Under the pieces are notes generated by a model. That model saw only the letters and a program-made list of their open reading frames with translations. It was not told where the DNA came from and made no database searches. The position numbers were made by a program, and so were the translations under genes. From Luteolibacter flavescens (GTDB lineage: Bacteria; Verrucomicrobiota; Verrucomicrobiia; Verrucomicrobiales; Akkermansiaceae), in contig NZ_JAPDDS010000008.1 of the NCBI RefSeq assembly GCF_025950085.1, forward strand, positions 124,001 through 188,000: a stretch of DNA of 64,000 nucleotides. The letters are read 5' to 3'. Positions 32,861 through 42,464 of this stretch are shown here, piece by piece (the first letter of the stretch is position 1; every line of letters starts with the position of its first letter).

Positions 32861-33068
32861 GCTGCGGGTGAAGTCCGCCGTCATGATCCGCCGATCCGCC
32901 AGCCGAGGGTGGAGTCCGCCAGCCTATGCCTTCGGCCGCACGCGGAGCGATGCGGACCACGATGGCTGCGGGTGGAGTCCGCCGTCATGATCCGCCGGTC
33001 CGCCAGCTGAGGGTGGAGTCCGCCATCATATGCCTTCGGCCGCACGCGGAGCGATGCGGACCACGATG
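32861..33068. repeat. 104-base tandem repeat, two units
   Basis: Units 32861-32964 and 32965-33068 are each exactly 104 bases and differ at five positions. Each unit contains two internal GTG.AGTCCGCC submotifs. Each ends in CCTTCGGCCGCACGCGGAGC...GACCACGATG, which is the reverse complement of the end of copy 2 upstream. Unit and array are too few and too long for CRISPR. The remaining bases up to 33196 hold nothing recognisable. Confidence 0.8.
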
Positions 33069-33196
33069 GCCTCGGGTGCTGGCGGGCTTCAGGGGTCACT
33101 TCGCCCGGCCTTCCAAGCGAGCCGGTGGCACGCGCTCCCAGCATGCCAGCCCGTGCTTCCCCCGACCGGCAACGGCCCACGAAAACAACGCCTCCT

Positions 33197-33874
33197 TCAC
33201 CGGTCCAGCCGGTACCCCGCCCCGCGGACGGTGACCAGATGGCGCGGGCTGGCGGGGTCGGCTTCCAGCTTCGCGCGCAGGGCGGCGATGAAATTGTCCA
33301 CCGTGCGCGTGCTCGGGTAGGCATGGTAGCCCCAGACGACATCGAGGAATCGCTCGCGGCTGACCACCTCGCCGGCGTGCGTGGCGAGCAGGCGGAGCAT
33401 GCCGGTTTCCTTCTCCGAGAGATCGTGCCGCGTCTCCCCGCGGACGAGCAGGCGCTTCGTGAAGTCCACCGTCGCGCTGCCGATGACCAGCTCCCCGCCC
33501 AGCGCCTCATCGCGCTCGCGGCGACGCAGCAGGGCACGCACGCGGGCGAGCAGTTCCTTCAGCGAAAAGGGCTTCACGAGGTAATCGTCCGCGCCGCTGT
33601 CCAGGCCCTCCACGCGATCGTCCACCTGGCCCTTCGCCGTCAGCATCAGCACGGGCATGGTGCGGCCGCGCTTCCGCAGCTCGCGGCAGACGGCGAAGCC
33701 ATCGAGACCGGGCATCATCACGTCCAGCAGCACCAGGTCAAAGGGCTCCGTGCACGCCAGCTCCAGCCCGGCGACTCCCTCCGCGGCGGAGTGGACGCGG
33801 TAGCCTTCGGCCTTCAGCGTTTCCACCAGCGCGGTGCGCATGGGGGCTTCGTCTTCTACTACTAGGAGGCGCAT
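33197..33874 (-). CDS. Two-component response regulator, OmpR/PhoB family
   Basis: A 225-residue regulator. The receiver domain (residues 1-115) has the acidic pair VVEDE, phosphoacceptor Asp51 in LVLLDVMMPGLDGF, the conserved Thr/Lys in MLTAKG and a typical linker. The C-terminal winged helix (about 128-222) includes LSEKETGMLRLLATHAGEVVSRERFLDVVWGYHAYPSTRTVDNFIAALRAKLE in pieces, which is standard for the OmpR class. It is preceded 15 bases upstream by its cognate kinase. Targets are unknown, and the ankyrin genes in the same operon are the obvious candidates. Confidence 0.94.
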   Translation of the reverse strand: MRLLVVEDEAPMRTALVETLKAEGYRVHSAAEGVAGLELACTEPFDLVLLDVMMPGLDGFAVCRELRKRGRTMPVLMLTAKGQVDDRVEGLDSGADDYLVKPFSLKELLARVRALLRRRERDEALGGELVIGSATVDFTKRLLVRGETRHDLSEKETGMLRLLATHAGEVVSRERFLDVVWGYHAYPSTRTVDNFIAALRAKLEADPASPRHLVTVRGAGYRLDR

Positions 33875-33889
33875 CTTTGGGAGAAGTGA

Positions 33890-35500
33890 TCAGTGACCGG
33901 TGGAGGAATTCGAGAGGGCGACGGGAAGCTCCAGGATGAAGGTGGAGCCAGCACCGGGGGCGCTCTCGACGGTGACGGTGCCGTGATGGGCCTCGGCGAT
34001 GGACTTCACGAGGCTGAGGCCGATGCCCGTGCCCTGAGTCTCGCGGCGCAGCTCGTCGCCGGGACGGTAGAAGCGCTCGAAGATGCGGGCGTGCTCGTGC
34101 GCCGGGATGCCGGGGCCCTCGTCCCGGACGGAGAGGCGGAAAGTACGATGCTTCCCGTAGTTCGCCAGCGTGGTGACGATCGCGGTGTCCGGCGGGGAGA
34201 ATTTGATCGCATTGTCCAGCAGGTTCACCAGCGCCTGCTGGATGGCATCGGCGTCCACGGAGGCCTCCACCGGGGCGAGCTCGTGCCGCAGGGTGATGCC
34301 CCTTTCCCGCGCGAGCGGCTCCATCACTCGCAAGGTGTCCGCAGCCAGCGCGGCGAGATCGCAGGGCTCCATGTGCCAGACCTTCCGCCCCTGCTCGATG
34401 CGCGCGTGGTCGAGCACATTTCCCACCAGGGTGGAGAGCCGCGCACCCTCGCGGGCGATGAGCCGGTGAAACTCCCGCGCGGTCTCCGGGGCCACCTTCC
34501 CCGCCTCCAGCGCATCCGCCATCAGCCGGATGGATGCGACCGGCGCGCGCAACTCGTGCGACACGCTGGCGACGAACTGGCTCTTCATCTCCCCGAGCTG
34601 CCGCTCCCGGCGGATGGTGCGGTGCAGCACCGCCAGCGCGACGGCCGCCGTGGCAAGCGACGCGCCGAGCATGGCGAACATCCACTTCTGCAAGCGCCGC
34701 ACCGGGGCCTCGATCAGGCTGGTATCGGCCAGGATCCTCACCTCCAGCCCGGAGCCGACCCGCACGCGGCTGGTGGCAATGACCTCCGGGCCCGGTGGCG
34801 ATGACGCCAGCGCGAGCCGCGCCTGGGCCCACGGGGGCAGGCTCCGGTCATGATCCACCCGCATGTCGGGGATCTGCACGAAGGACAGCTTGCCCTCGCG
34901 ATGGATGATGTGGACGAAGACGCCGTCGCGCAGCTCCCACACGTCGCCTTCATCCAGCCCGAGTTCCTTCACGCGGGCGCGGATCTCTTCCTCCCTCCGC
35001 CATCTCGCTTCCGTCATCCCGCCGAGCTGCATCTTCTCCAGCGCGAGCGTGGTGAGCACCGAGGGAGCCTCCACGGTGAGCAGGCCCTCCATCACCGCGA
35101 CATTCGCGGGCCACCCCCGATCGAGCCGGTGGATCGCCAGCCCTGCCAGCACGCGGCGCGGCAGACCGGCGGGGGAAATCCCGGCATCTGGGTCATTCCG
35201 CAGGTTCTCCAGCGCTCCGATGTCGGTGCCATTCAGGATCTCGTCCTTCGGCGAGGGCTCGCCGGGGATAGGCGGATCGGGATAGATCGCGATCTCATTG
35301 ATGCTCTGCCCCAGATCGTGCTCCAGCTCGGCCGCAATGGCGGGAGCCAGCCGCTCCGCCTCCATGCGCGCGTCCGCCCACGCGGCCTGCATCTGCGAGC
35401 GCGCCCCCACCGCCGCCAGCACGGCCAGCACCAGCAGCGGCAGCACCACCGCGAGGGTCAGCCAATGGAGCGACCGGGATCCAACAGCTCTGCGTGCCAT
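33890..35500 (-). CDS. Membrane sensor histidine kinase
   Basis: A 536-residue kinase with an N-terminal helix (LTLAVVLPLLVLAVLAAVGA). A large extracytoplasmic sensor region of about 230 residues follows, without a recognised fold, and then a second helix (MFAMLGASLATAAVALAVL, about 275-295). The cytoplasmic kinase has H-box SVSHELRAPVAS (phosphorylated His near residue 313), N-box NLLDNAIKFSP, G1 DEGPGIP and GTGIGLSLVK. It starts 3 bases after the stop of the ankyrin giant at 35504, suggesting translational coupling and that the periplasmic ankyrin protein and sensor belong to one pathway. Confidence 0.93.
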   Translation of the reverse strand: MARRAVGSRSLHWLTLAVVLPLLVLAVLAAVGARSQMQAAWADARMEAERLAPAIAAELEHDLGQSINEIAIYPDPPIPGEPSPKDEILNGTDIGALENLRNDPDAGISPAGLPRRVLAGLAIHRLDRGWPANVAVMEGLLTVEAPSVLTTLALEKMQLGGMTEARWRREEEIRARVKELGLDEGDVWELRDGVFVHIIHREGKLSFVQIPDMRVDHDRSLPPWAQARLALASSPPGPEVIATSRVRVGSGLEVRILADTSLIEAPVRRLQKWMFAMLGASLATAAVALAVLHRTIRRERQLGEMKSQFVASVSHELRAPVASIRLMADALEAGKVAPETAREFHRLIAREGARLSTLVGNVLDHARIEQGRKVWHMEPCDLAALAADTLRVMEPLARERGITLRHELAPVEASVDADAIQQALVNLLDNAIKFSPPDTAIVTTLANYGKHRTFRLSVRDEGPGIPAHEHARIFERFYRPGDELRRETQGTGIGLSLVKSIAEAHHGTVTVESAPGAGSTFILELPVALSNSSTGH

Positions 35501-35503
35501 GGC

Positions 35504-38500
35504 TCAGCGGGGATCGGCAGGTGGATTGACGGGCGGCGGAACGACGCGCGGACGCGAGATCTCGACCGGGAACTTGCCCAGCGAGATCTGGTCGCCGTCC
35601 TTCAGAAAGATCCGGGAAGAGACCACATTGTGGTATGACCCGCCGTCGCGCGTGATGCTGATGCCCGATTCATTCGGCAGCAGGATGGAGGCACGCACCG
35701 TCGGCTGGCCCGTCTTCCCCGGCAGCGGCAACCATCCGGCGGACGTCTCGACATACGCCGGTGCCTCGTAGCGGATCTCCACCATGCGCGTCTGCGACTG
35801 CGAGTCGATGACCTGGATGCGGCCCTGCAGCGACCTCGTGAAAAAGGCGGCCTCCTTTTCCGACAGACCCTTCCACAGTTGCGCGAGGCGATCCATGCGG
35901 ACGTGCAGCTCCACGATGTCTCCGGCGCGCAAGGCGATGTCGTGCTTGCGGAGCTGCTCCGGCGTGGCATCGGCGGCGGCTTCCGCGATGATCTTGTCGA
36001 GATCCACGTCGAGCGATTCCGTGCCGCCGTCCTCCTTCACGCGATGGATGCGGATGCGCGAGAAGTCCGGGTGCGGCAGGATGCTCGCCCGCGCGCCGCT
36101 CTGCCGCAGCGTGGCAGGCAACGACTCGGGCGAGACATCCTCACGCCGCGGCCAGAAGCCCGGCAGCGCCTGCGTCTCCGCGATGATCTGGAAGAGCGTG
36201 GGCTGCAAGGCGGCCACATAAGGCGGGGGGTAACGGTCGATTGACGAAGAAGGATTCCCCCCCGCGCAGGGAATGCTCCATCCATACGGCATGCCCGCGG
36301 CCCTCAATGTGATGGTACCCGAGCGCTGCTCCGCGATCTTCCCGGCCACCTCTGCGGCGGGGGTGAAGGCGATGCGATCCCCCGGGCGGAGGGCGAAGCG
36401 CATCGACTCCTCCATGGGATACTCCAGGCGGATCTCCGGCCACTCGCTGCGGGTGATGAGGATCGTGCCAGTGACGGTACGCGAGTCGCGGAAAAGCTCC
36501 ATGCCCGGCTGCCAACGCATCGCAACCAGCTCCCCCGCCGTGCACCAAGGCACGCTGGCGGACGTGGGATCGTGATAGACGCGGTCGCCCCGCAGCGTGA
36601 GGTGTTCGCGGCGGCCATCGATCTCCAGCGTCACGGGGAAGGCGATGCGGCGCTGCAGGTCCCAGCCGACCTCGGGTGAGGGAGTGCTGCGGAATTCCAT
36701 GTTCCGCGACCGCACGGGCTCGCCATCCGGTCCGGGAGAGAAGCCCTGCTCGATCACGTCGCCCCACTGCAGCTCGCGCAGCGGTTCCGCGCCATCGAGG
36801 CGCACGTCGATGCGCTCGACCTTTCCCCCTTCCGTCTTCCGCCAGATCGCGATGCGGTCCGCGGCGCGCACGTCACCTGGCAGTGTGGACGAGGGCCAGG
36901 CGATGTCTTCCGAAGCGAGCAGCAGCTCGGCGAGCGAAAGCGGCGGCGCATCGCCCGACTTCCGAGCCAACTCCTTCGCGCTGTTTCCCACAGCGCTCGA
37001 GAAGAAGTGCACGGCGGGCCGCCCGACCAGATCCGGAATGGTGAAGCGCCGGAAAAGCAGCTCATTTAACTCTCTCGATCCGTCCCTCCGCTGCTCGCGG
37101 ATCCACTTGTCCGTCGGCACCAGCCCGTGGTCAAAGAGCGCCTTCACGATCACGAGATCCCGCTTCTGCACGGCACTCTCCAGCAGGGCAAGATCCTTCG
37201 CCGGCGCACCCGCATCGAGGAGGCGCGTCACGGCATCCGCTCGTCCATTCTTCACGGCCAGCGCGAGCAGGTCCTGCAGGGGTGGCTTGTCCGCGGCGTC
37301 CAGCAGCGTGTTAAAAACCGACGCATTCTTCGACTCCATCGCCATGGTCCAGGTAGTCGGCCACTCCGGCTTCGCCCCGGCCTCCAGCAGCACCTTCACC
37401 GCCTCGGGATTCGGGAAGCGGATGGCGATCTCCAGCGGCGTCAGTCCATCCCACATCGTGCTGCGGGTATAGGGGACGCCGCGGCCCGCCACGCGCTGTT
37501 CCGGCGGCGGGGTCTTCACCGTGCGGCGATTCGGATCGGCCCCGGCGGCGAGGAGCCTGCGGATCAGATCCATGGTACCCTCTTCCTCCAGATAGAGCGC
37601 AATGTGCAGCGGCGCGATGCCGTGCTCGGCGGTGGGCAGGTCGGGCTTCGCGCCGTGATCGAGCAGGAAATTCGCCGCCTCGATATTCCGCCACGCCAGC
37701 GCATCGTGCAGCGGCGTGCCGTAGGGGAAGAAGAGCATGGTGGTGTCCTCCGCGGGAAAGGGCTCGGAAGTGTCCGCGGGCAGGAGATTCACATCGCTGC
37801 CCGCCTTCAGCAGATACTCCGTGAGCGCGCGGTCCCAGCGTGCGGCGGGCCGGCGCACGGAGGCGGCGAGCAGTTGCGCCCCATCGGGCGGGAAGCCCTT
37901 CGAGAGGAGGAATTTCATCACTTCGATGCGCCCGGCGTGCAGGGCATTGGTCATCGCACCGTTGGCGATGCTCTCGGGCGGATTCCCGCGCTTTTCCAGG
38001 ATGATGCGGCAGATATCGAGATGGCCGAGATGGGCGGCGGTGCCGAGGGCGTTCGAGCGATACGGGTCATTCCCCGCGTCCAGCAGGTACTCCACCACGC
38101 GCGGCCACGCCTTACTGACAGCCTCCTCCAGCGTCTTCGGGTCGCGCAGGAGATCCGGCGCGGTTTTCTCCAGTGCCCTCACCCGAGCCAGCTCCTCCGA
38201 CTGCGGATCGGCGGGTGCGGGAGTGGTGCTCTCGGGTAGCGCGCCCCCCATGGCGGCCAAGTTTTCCGCGGCCAGCTTTGCCTCCGCGGCGGCGGTGGGG
38301 AATTCGCGCAGCAGCCGCTGGTAGAGCGCGATGGCGTCGTCCTTCCGGCCCTGCTTCCGCCGCACCTCCGCCAGCCGGAAGATGGCGCTGGCGGCGAACT
38401 GCCGGTCCTCATCGTGGCGGGAAACGAGCGCCTGATAGAGCGTCGCGGCCGCCTCGGCATCGCGATCGACCTCCTCGGTATAGAGCGCCTGGCGAAGCAG

Positions 38501-38620
38501 TTCGCGCAGGTCTTTCTCCGGTGGAGGCGGCGTCTGTGCCTGCTGCGCATCAAGCGGAGCAAGCGGCAGCAGCAGCGAAAGAAGCACGAGGCCGGAGCGG
38601 CGGAAGAGGGATCGCGTCAT
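35504..38620 (-). CDS. Secreted TPR/ankyrin-repeat giant protein, paralogue 2
   Basis: A 1038-residue protein with signal peptide MTRSLFRRSGLVLLSLLLPLAPLDAQ. An N-terminal TPR-like segment (about 45-110, FRLAEVRRKQGRKDDAIALYQRLLREFP) precedes about eight ankyrin repeats (170-520; GLTPLEIAIRFPNPEAVKVLLEAGA is one). The C-terminal 450 residues are beta-rich with repeated DG/GD-type turns (LKDGDQISLGKFPVEI; LRAGDIVELHV), reminiscent of SLBB or PDZ-like periplasmic modules. It is paralogous to the upstream gene over its whole length. Probably a periplasmic binding scaffold. It directly precedes the sensor kinase gene. Confidence 0.82.
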   Translation of the reverse strand: MTRSLFRRSGLVLLSLLLPLAPLDAQQAQTPPPPEKDLRELLRQALYTEEVDRDAEAAATLYQALVSRHDEDRQFAASAIFRLAEVRRKQGRKDDAIALYQRLLREFPTAAAEAKLAAENLAAMGGALPESTTPAPADPQSEELARVRALEKTAPDLLRDPKTLEEAVSKAWPRVVEYLLDAGNDPYRSNALGTAAHLGHLDICRIILEKRGNPPESIANGAMTNALHAGRIEVMKFLLSKGFPPDGAQLLAASVRRPAARWDRALTEYLLKAGSDVNLLPADTSEPFPAEDTTMLFFPYGTPLHDALAWRNIEAANFLLDHGAKPDLPTAEHGIAPLHIALYLEEEGTMDLIRRLLAAGADPNRRTVKTPPPEQRVAGRGVPYTRSTMWDGLTPLEIAIRFPNPEAVKVLLEAGAKPEWPTTWTMAMESKNASVFNTLLDAADKPPLQDLLALAVKNGRADAVTRLLDAGAPAKDLALLESAVQKRDLVIVKALFDHGLVPTDKWIREQRRDGSRELNELLFRRFTIPDLVGRPAVHFFSSAVGNSAKELARKSGDAPPLSLAELLLASEDIAWPSSTLPGDVRAADRIAIWRKTEGGKVERIDVRLDGAEPLRELQWGDVIEQGFSPGPDGEPVRSRNMEFRSTPSPEVGWDLQRRIAFPVTLEIDGRREHLTLRGDRVYHDPTSASVPWCTAGELVAMRWQPGMELFRDSRTVTGTILITRSEWPEIRLEYPMEESMRFALRPGDRIAFTPAAEVAGKIAEQRSGTITLRAAGMPYGWSIPCAGGNPSSSIDRYPPPYVAALQPTLFQIIAETQALPGFWPRREDVSPESLPATLRQSGARASILPHPDFSRIRIHRVKEDGGTESLDVDLDKIIAEAAADATPEQLRKHDIALRAGDIVELHVRMDRLAQLWKGLSEKEAAFFTRSLQGRIQVIDSQSQTRMVEIRYEAPAYVETSAGWLPLPGKTGQPTVRASILLPNESGISITRDGGSYHNVVSSRIFLKDGDQISLGKFPVEISRPRVVPPPVNPPADPR

Positions 38621-38706
38621 GGCAGGAAGATGGAGGAAGCGTGAAGCCGGTGTGTCACGGAAGGGTCATGGATGAGGAGTGATGACGAGTGCGTACGTGC
38701 GTGCCT

Positions 38707-41700
38707 TCAGCGGGAGCGCTGCAAGTTCATCTGATCGCCATCGCGGAAGAAGACGCTCGCGGGATTCACTCTGGAATAGGACGTGCCACCGCGGCTCACT
38801 TCCACCTCATTGAGCGCCCCCGTCCAGGAGGATGCGCGCACGGTCTGGCTGCTGCCGCCTGGTGACAGCGGGAGCCACCCGGCCGCCGTCTCGCGGAAGA
38901 CCGGCGGGCGGAAGACGATCTCCTCCAGCCGGATATTGCCACGCCTATCGATGATCTGCACGCGTCCCTGCGTCGCCCGGGTGAGGAATCCGGCCTCCTT
39001 TCCCGACAGACCTTTCCACGGCTGGCCGAGTCGGTCCTGTTGAACGCTCAGCTCCACGACGTCCCCGGGCTGGAGTTGGGTATCCAGTTTCCGCACTTCC
39101 TCCGCGGAGACATCGTCACCGGTGGCGGCGATGATGCGGGAGAGATCCACCTCCACCATCTCCTCCGTGCCATTATCCCTCAACCGCAGGATGCGGATGC
39201 GCGAGAGATCCGGATGCGGCAGCACGGTCAGATCCCCGGCGCGGCCCTGCAGTTCCACAGGGATCCTTTCCGCTGGCCCGTCCTTGAGATATCCCCGGCC
39301 CCACGCCGATGGCACCACCTGTGTCTCCGCGAGGATCTGGCAGAGCGTGGGCGCGAGCGCGGTAGCGAGCACGGGTGCCAGAGGTGGCCGTGGCGGCGGG
39401 CTTCCTACTTCATGCTTCGCAGTCGTGTAGCCGCTCGCGCAATCCATCGTCCAGCCGTAAGGCAGGCCCGCAGCCCTCACGGCGATGCGCTTCTTCCTCA
39501 GCTCCAGGAGCGCGGCTTGGTCCTGCGCGGGTACCTCCACCTTCACGCGGTCGCCGGATTGCAGACCGAACATCGTGGCCACATCCGAGTGAAATGCGAC
39601 CCGCACCTCCGGCCAGCCCGCGCGCGTCACCGCCAGCGTGAGACCCTGCACCGCATCCAGCGGCGCGGTGAATGACCAGCGCAATGCCGCCAGCTTGCCC
39701 GCGGTGCAGAGCGGCACCTCCCGCGACGTGGGATCATGGGTGAGGCGGTCGCCCCGCAGCGTGAGCTCTTCCACCTGCCCGCCGATCTCCAGCGTCACGG
39801 GGAAGGAAATGCGCCGCCGAATCTCCCACTCCATCTCGGGCATGAGACCGGAGGTACGGCTGGGAACGCCGTCACCCGGACTCGCCGCCACGCGTGGCTT
39901 TCCCGCCCGCTCGACCAGTTCGATGATGTCGCCGGGCTGGTAGGCGGGGAAAGCCCCGTCGCCGTCGATAATAGTTTCATGTACGGCCTGCCATGCATCC
40001 CCGGACTTCCGCCAGAGGATGAGCTTGTCTTCCGGCGAGATCCCGGAAGGCCAGTTCGGCGCGATGGAAGGCGCGAGCAGCAGCTCCGCGAGGGAGTCCC
40101 CCCGGCGCGGTTCGCCCTCCTCCGTCAGTGCCTTCACCCCGGTTCCACTCATGGAGTGAGTGGCAAGGCGCACCTGCTCCGAAGTCTCCAGCCGGGGCAG
40201 CGTGTATTTCCGGAAAAGCTCGGGGCGGAGGGATTTGGGGATGGGCGTGTAGGCATTGCCCATTTGGGCGCTGAAGAAGCTGTCGAGGAAGCCATCCTTC
40301 GCCCACTGCTCGTCAAGCTTCGCTCCCCTTGCGATCATCTTCTCGAAGACGGCGATATCCCCCGCCTGCAAGGCGAGCACCAGCGGCGTCTCCCACGGAT
40401 AATAATTCGAGTCATCCGGCAGCGGCGCACCGCCATCCAACAGCTTCGCCACCAGATCCCATCTATTCAATTCCATCGCCTTCTTCACCACGGAGGCTTC
40501 GGGCGTGCCACCCTTTGCCATGAGCAGCTCCACCAGCTCGAATCGCGACGCATCGCACGCCGCCTTCATGCTGGCGGCATCGGGCTTCGCGCCCTTTGCC
40601 AGCAGCAGCTCCACCATCGGCCGCCCGAGATTGTGCCCCGCCGCCAACGCGAGAGGGGTCGAGCCGCCCGCGCCCGGCTTGTCAGGATCCGCACCGGCAT
40701 CTAGCAGCGCCTTCACACTCTCCGCGTCGCCGGGGTGAATGGCGGTCGTGAGCGGCGTGGAGCCGTCCGCATTCGCCACATTCGGATCGGCACCCGCCTT
40801 CAGCAGATATTGGAAGCGCCGCGTGTTCTTCGTGCGGATGGACTGCGACAGCAGCGTGAAGCCATCGGAGCCCGGGGCATCGAGCTTCGCTCCCTTCGCG
40901 AGCATCGCCTGGATCTTCACTTCGTCCTCGTTTCCCAGAGCCATTTCGAAGGGCGTCGCCCACACGAACGGCTGCCGGTCGGCGTCATAGACATTCGGCG
41001 GCATCGGCGGAACCGTGCTGCGCTTCCCGGAGTCCGCGCCTTTCTCTAACAGCGCCTTCACCATCGCGTCCCCATCCGGGCCTTTCAGCGAGGTGGCGAA
41101 ATGGAGCGGCGTCAGCCCGGTCTCCGGCATCGCCACATCCGGATCCGCGCCGTGCTCCAGCAGCACGCGCACCATGGCCGGCCCGGCCTGCCCCGACAGC
41201 ACCGCGACATGCAGCGGCGTGCCAAAGGGCGTGCGGAGGCTGGGCGTGCCATTCCACTGCATCATGAAATTCGCATCCGCCTTCCGCTCCAGCAAGAGCG
41301 TCGCCGCCTTCACATGGCCCGCGCTCACCGCCACGGTCAGCGGGGACTCGTGGATGCCGAGCGATCTCTCCACGGGGCTGTCCGGGCTGAGCTTCTGGTC
41401 GAGCAAATAGGTGAGGATCACCAGGCGATCGTTCTGGACCGCCTCGGCGAGCGCCTTGCCCGCCATCTCCGGCGTGGGTGCGGCTTTCTCAAGCAGCAGT
41501 TTGCAGATCGCGAGATTCCCGCGCGCCGCCGCGATGGCCAGCGCGGGCGAACCATTCGGATCCGCCCCTTGGGAAAGGAGGAAGGCGACCACCTTCGGAT
41601 ATTCATTCTGGATCGCATTCGCGAGCGTCTGCGGATCGCGGAGCTTGTCCGGGGAAGTCTCGGCGAGCTTGCGCAGGCGCTTGATGTCCTCCTCCTCGTA

Positions 41701-42153
41701 ATCCACCGGAGCCACCTCGCCCGGGGCCGTCCCGGGGTTCGTTCCAGTTTCCGCGGGCTTTCCCCCCAGCGTTGCCAGGTTTTCCCGTGCGAGCTTCCCC
41801 TCCGCCTCCGCCTCGGGGAAGCGCGCCAGCAGCCGCTGGTAGAGCGCGATGGCGTCGTCCTTCCGGCCCTGCTTCCGCCGCACCTCCGCCAGCCGGAAGA
41901 GTGCGCTGGCGGCGAAGGCCCGTTGGGCATCGTGCCGTGAAAGCAGCGCCTCATACTGCCTCGCCGCCGCCTCCGGATCGCGCGTCACCTCCTCAGTGTA
42001 GAGCCCCTCGCGCAGCAGCTCGCGCAGGTCCTGCTCGCGCTCCGCCTTTGCCGGTGGCGATGCTTTCCCCTCCTGCGCCGCCAGCGGCGTGAGCGGCAGG
42101 CACATCGCGGACAGGATCGTCAGGCCGGAACGGCATATCGGGTTTCGCGTCAT
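38707..42153 (-). CDS. Secreted TPR/ankyrin-repeat giant protein, paralogue 1
   Basis: 1148 residues from the ATG at 42153, which gives the signal peptide (MTRNPICRSGLTILSAMCLPLTPLAAQ). The next segment is nearly identical to paralogue 2 (RKQGRKDDAIALYQRLL; LREGLYTEEVTRDPEAAARQYEAL). About eleven ankyrin repeats follow (residues 170-560; GLTPLHFATSLKGPDGDAMVKALLEKGAD). The C-terminal beta-rich domain shares whole phrases with paralogue 2 (LRWSFTAPLD, FPVTLEIGG, LTLRGDRLTHDPTS). It is the first gene of a run of four on the minus strand ending in the response regulator; the gap to paralogue 2 is 86 bases. The long upstream reading to 42456 was rejected because it lies in the repeat region. Confidence 0.82.
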   Translation of the reverse strand: MTRNPICRSGLTILSAMCLPLTPLAAQEGKASPPAKAEREQDLRELLREGLYTEEVTRDPEAAARQYEALLSRHDAQRAFAASALFRLAEVRRKQGRKDDAIALYQRLLARFPEAEAEGKLARENLATLGGKPAETGTNPGTAPGEVAPVDYEEEDIKRLRKLAETSPDKLRDPQTLANAIQNEYPKVVAFLLSQGADPNGSPALAIAAARGNLAICKLLLEKAAPTPEMAGKALAEAVQNDRLVILTYLLDQKLSPDSPVERSLGIHESPLTVAVSAGHVKAATLLLERKADANFMMQWNGTPSLRTPFGTPLHVAVLSGQAGPAMVRVLLEHGADPDVAMPETGLTPLHFATSLKGPDGDAMVKALLEKGADSGKRSTVPPMPPNVYDADRQPFVWATPFEMALGNEDEVKIQAMLAKGAKLDAPGSDGFTLLSQSIRTKNTRRFQYLLKAGADPNVANADGSTPLTTAIHPGDAESVKALLDAGADPDKPGAGGSTPLALAAGHNLGRPMVELLLAKGAKPDAASMKAACDASRFELVELLMAKGGTPEASVVKKAMELNRWDLVAKLLDGGAPLPDDSNYYPWETPLVLALQAGDIAVFEKMIARGAKLDEQWAKDGFLDSFFSAQMGNAYTPIPKSLRPELFRKYTLPRLETSEQVRLATHSMSGTGVKALTEEGEPRRGDSLAELLLAPSIAPNWPSGISPEDKLILWRKSGDAWQAVHETIIDGDGAFPAYQPGDIIELVERAGKPRVAASPGDGVPSRTSGLMPEMEWEIRRRISFPVTLEIGGQVEELTLRGDRLTHDPTSREVPLCTAGKLAALRWSFTAPLDAVQGLTLAVTRAGWPEVRVAFHSDVATMFGLQSGDRVKVEVPAQDQAALLELRKKRIAVRAAGLPYGWTMDCASGYTTAKHEVGSPPPRPPLAPVLATALAPTLCQILAETQVVPSAWGRGYLKDGPAERIPVELQGRAGDLTVLPHPDLSRIRILRLRDNGTEEMVEVDLSRIIAATGDDVSAEEVRKLDTQLQPGDVVELSVQQDRLGQPWKGLSGKEAGFLTRATQGRVQIIDRRGNIRLEEIVFRPPVFRETAAGWLPLSPGGSSQTVRASSWTGALNEVEVSRGGTSYSRVNPASVFFRDGDQMNLQRSR

Positions 42154-42251
42154 GGCAGGGAGGATGGCAGCATCCGCCCGCCGGTTTGTCATGGAATGGT
42201 CATGACTGCAAGATACGCCATGGAGGTGTGCGTCACGCGAGGCCTCCCCTT

Positions 42252-42464
42252 GGGAGCGCCGGTCAATGGACCGGCCCGAAGCAGCTATCCATGCCGACGG
42301 AGACCCTGTGCCACCGTGGTCCGCATCGCTCCGCGTACGGTCGAAGCTGTTTTGCAGGCAGCCACTGACCTTCGACTCTTGAGGAGGTTTGTGAAAGCGG
42401 GCGTTGTTGGTGGCCTCCTCGGACCGGCGAACCGCACGCGGGCCGATGCGGACCACGTTGGCAC
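42252..42464. repeat. Dispersed repeat family, copy 3 with inverted end copy
   Basis: The first 95 bases (42252-42346) match copy 2 at 32757 and contain GGGAGCGCCGG, GCCGACGGAGACCCTGTGCC and CGTGGTCCGCATCGCTCCG. After about 80 bases, 42424-42464 is the inverted counterpart of the GC-rich end (CCGGCGAACCGCACGCG..., ending GACCACGTTGGCAC). The element therefore has inverted ends. It lies between the ankyrin giant and tRNA-Arg. The rest of 42154-42666 has no recognisable feature. Confidence 0.65.

Noticed and set aside
32861-33068. CRISPR array
   Set aside because: Two abutting 104-base units without spacers and no cas genes; it is a tandem duplication.
35504-42153. Frameshifted single gene split into two ankyrin proteins
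   Set aside because: Each has its own signal peptide, TPR, ankyrin and C-terminal domains, so they are tandem paralogues, not halves.
42154-42456. N-terminal extension of the ankyrin giant up to 42456
   Set aside because: The extension reads through the dispersed repeat and would bury the signal peptide; the ATG at 42153 is better.
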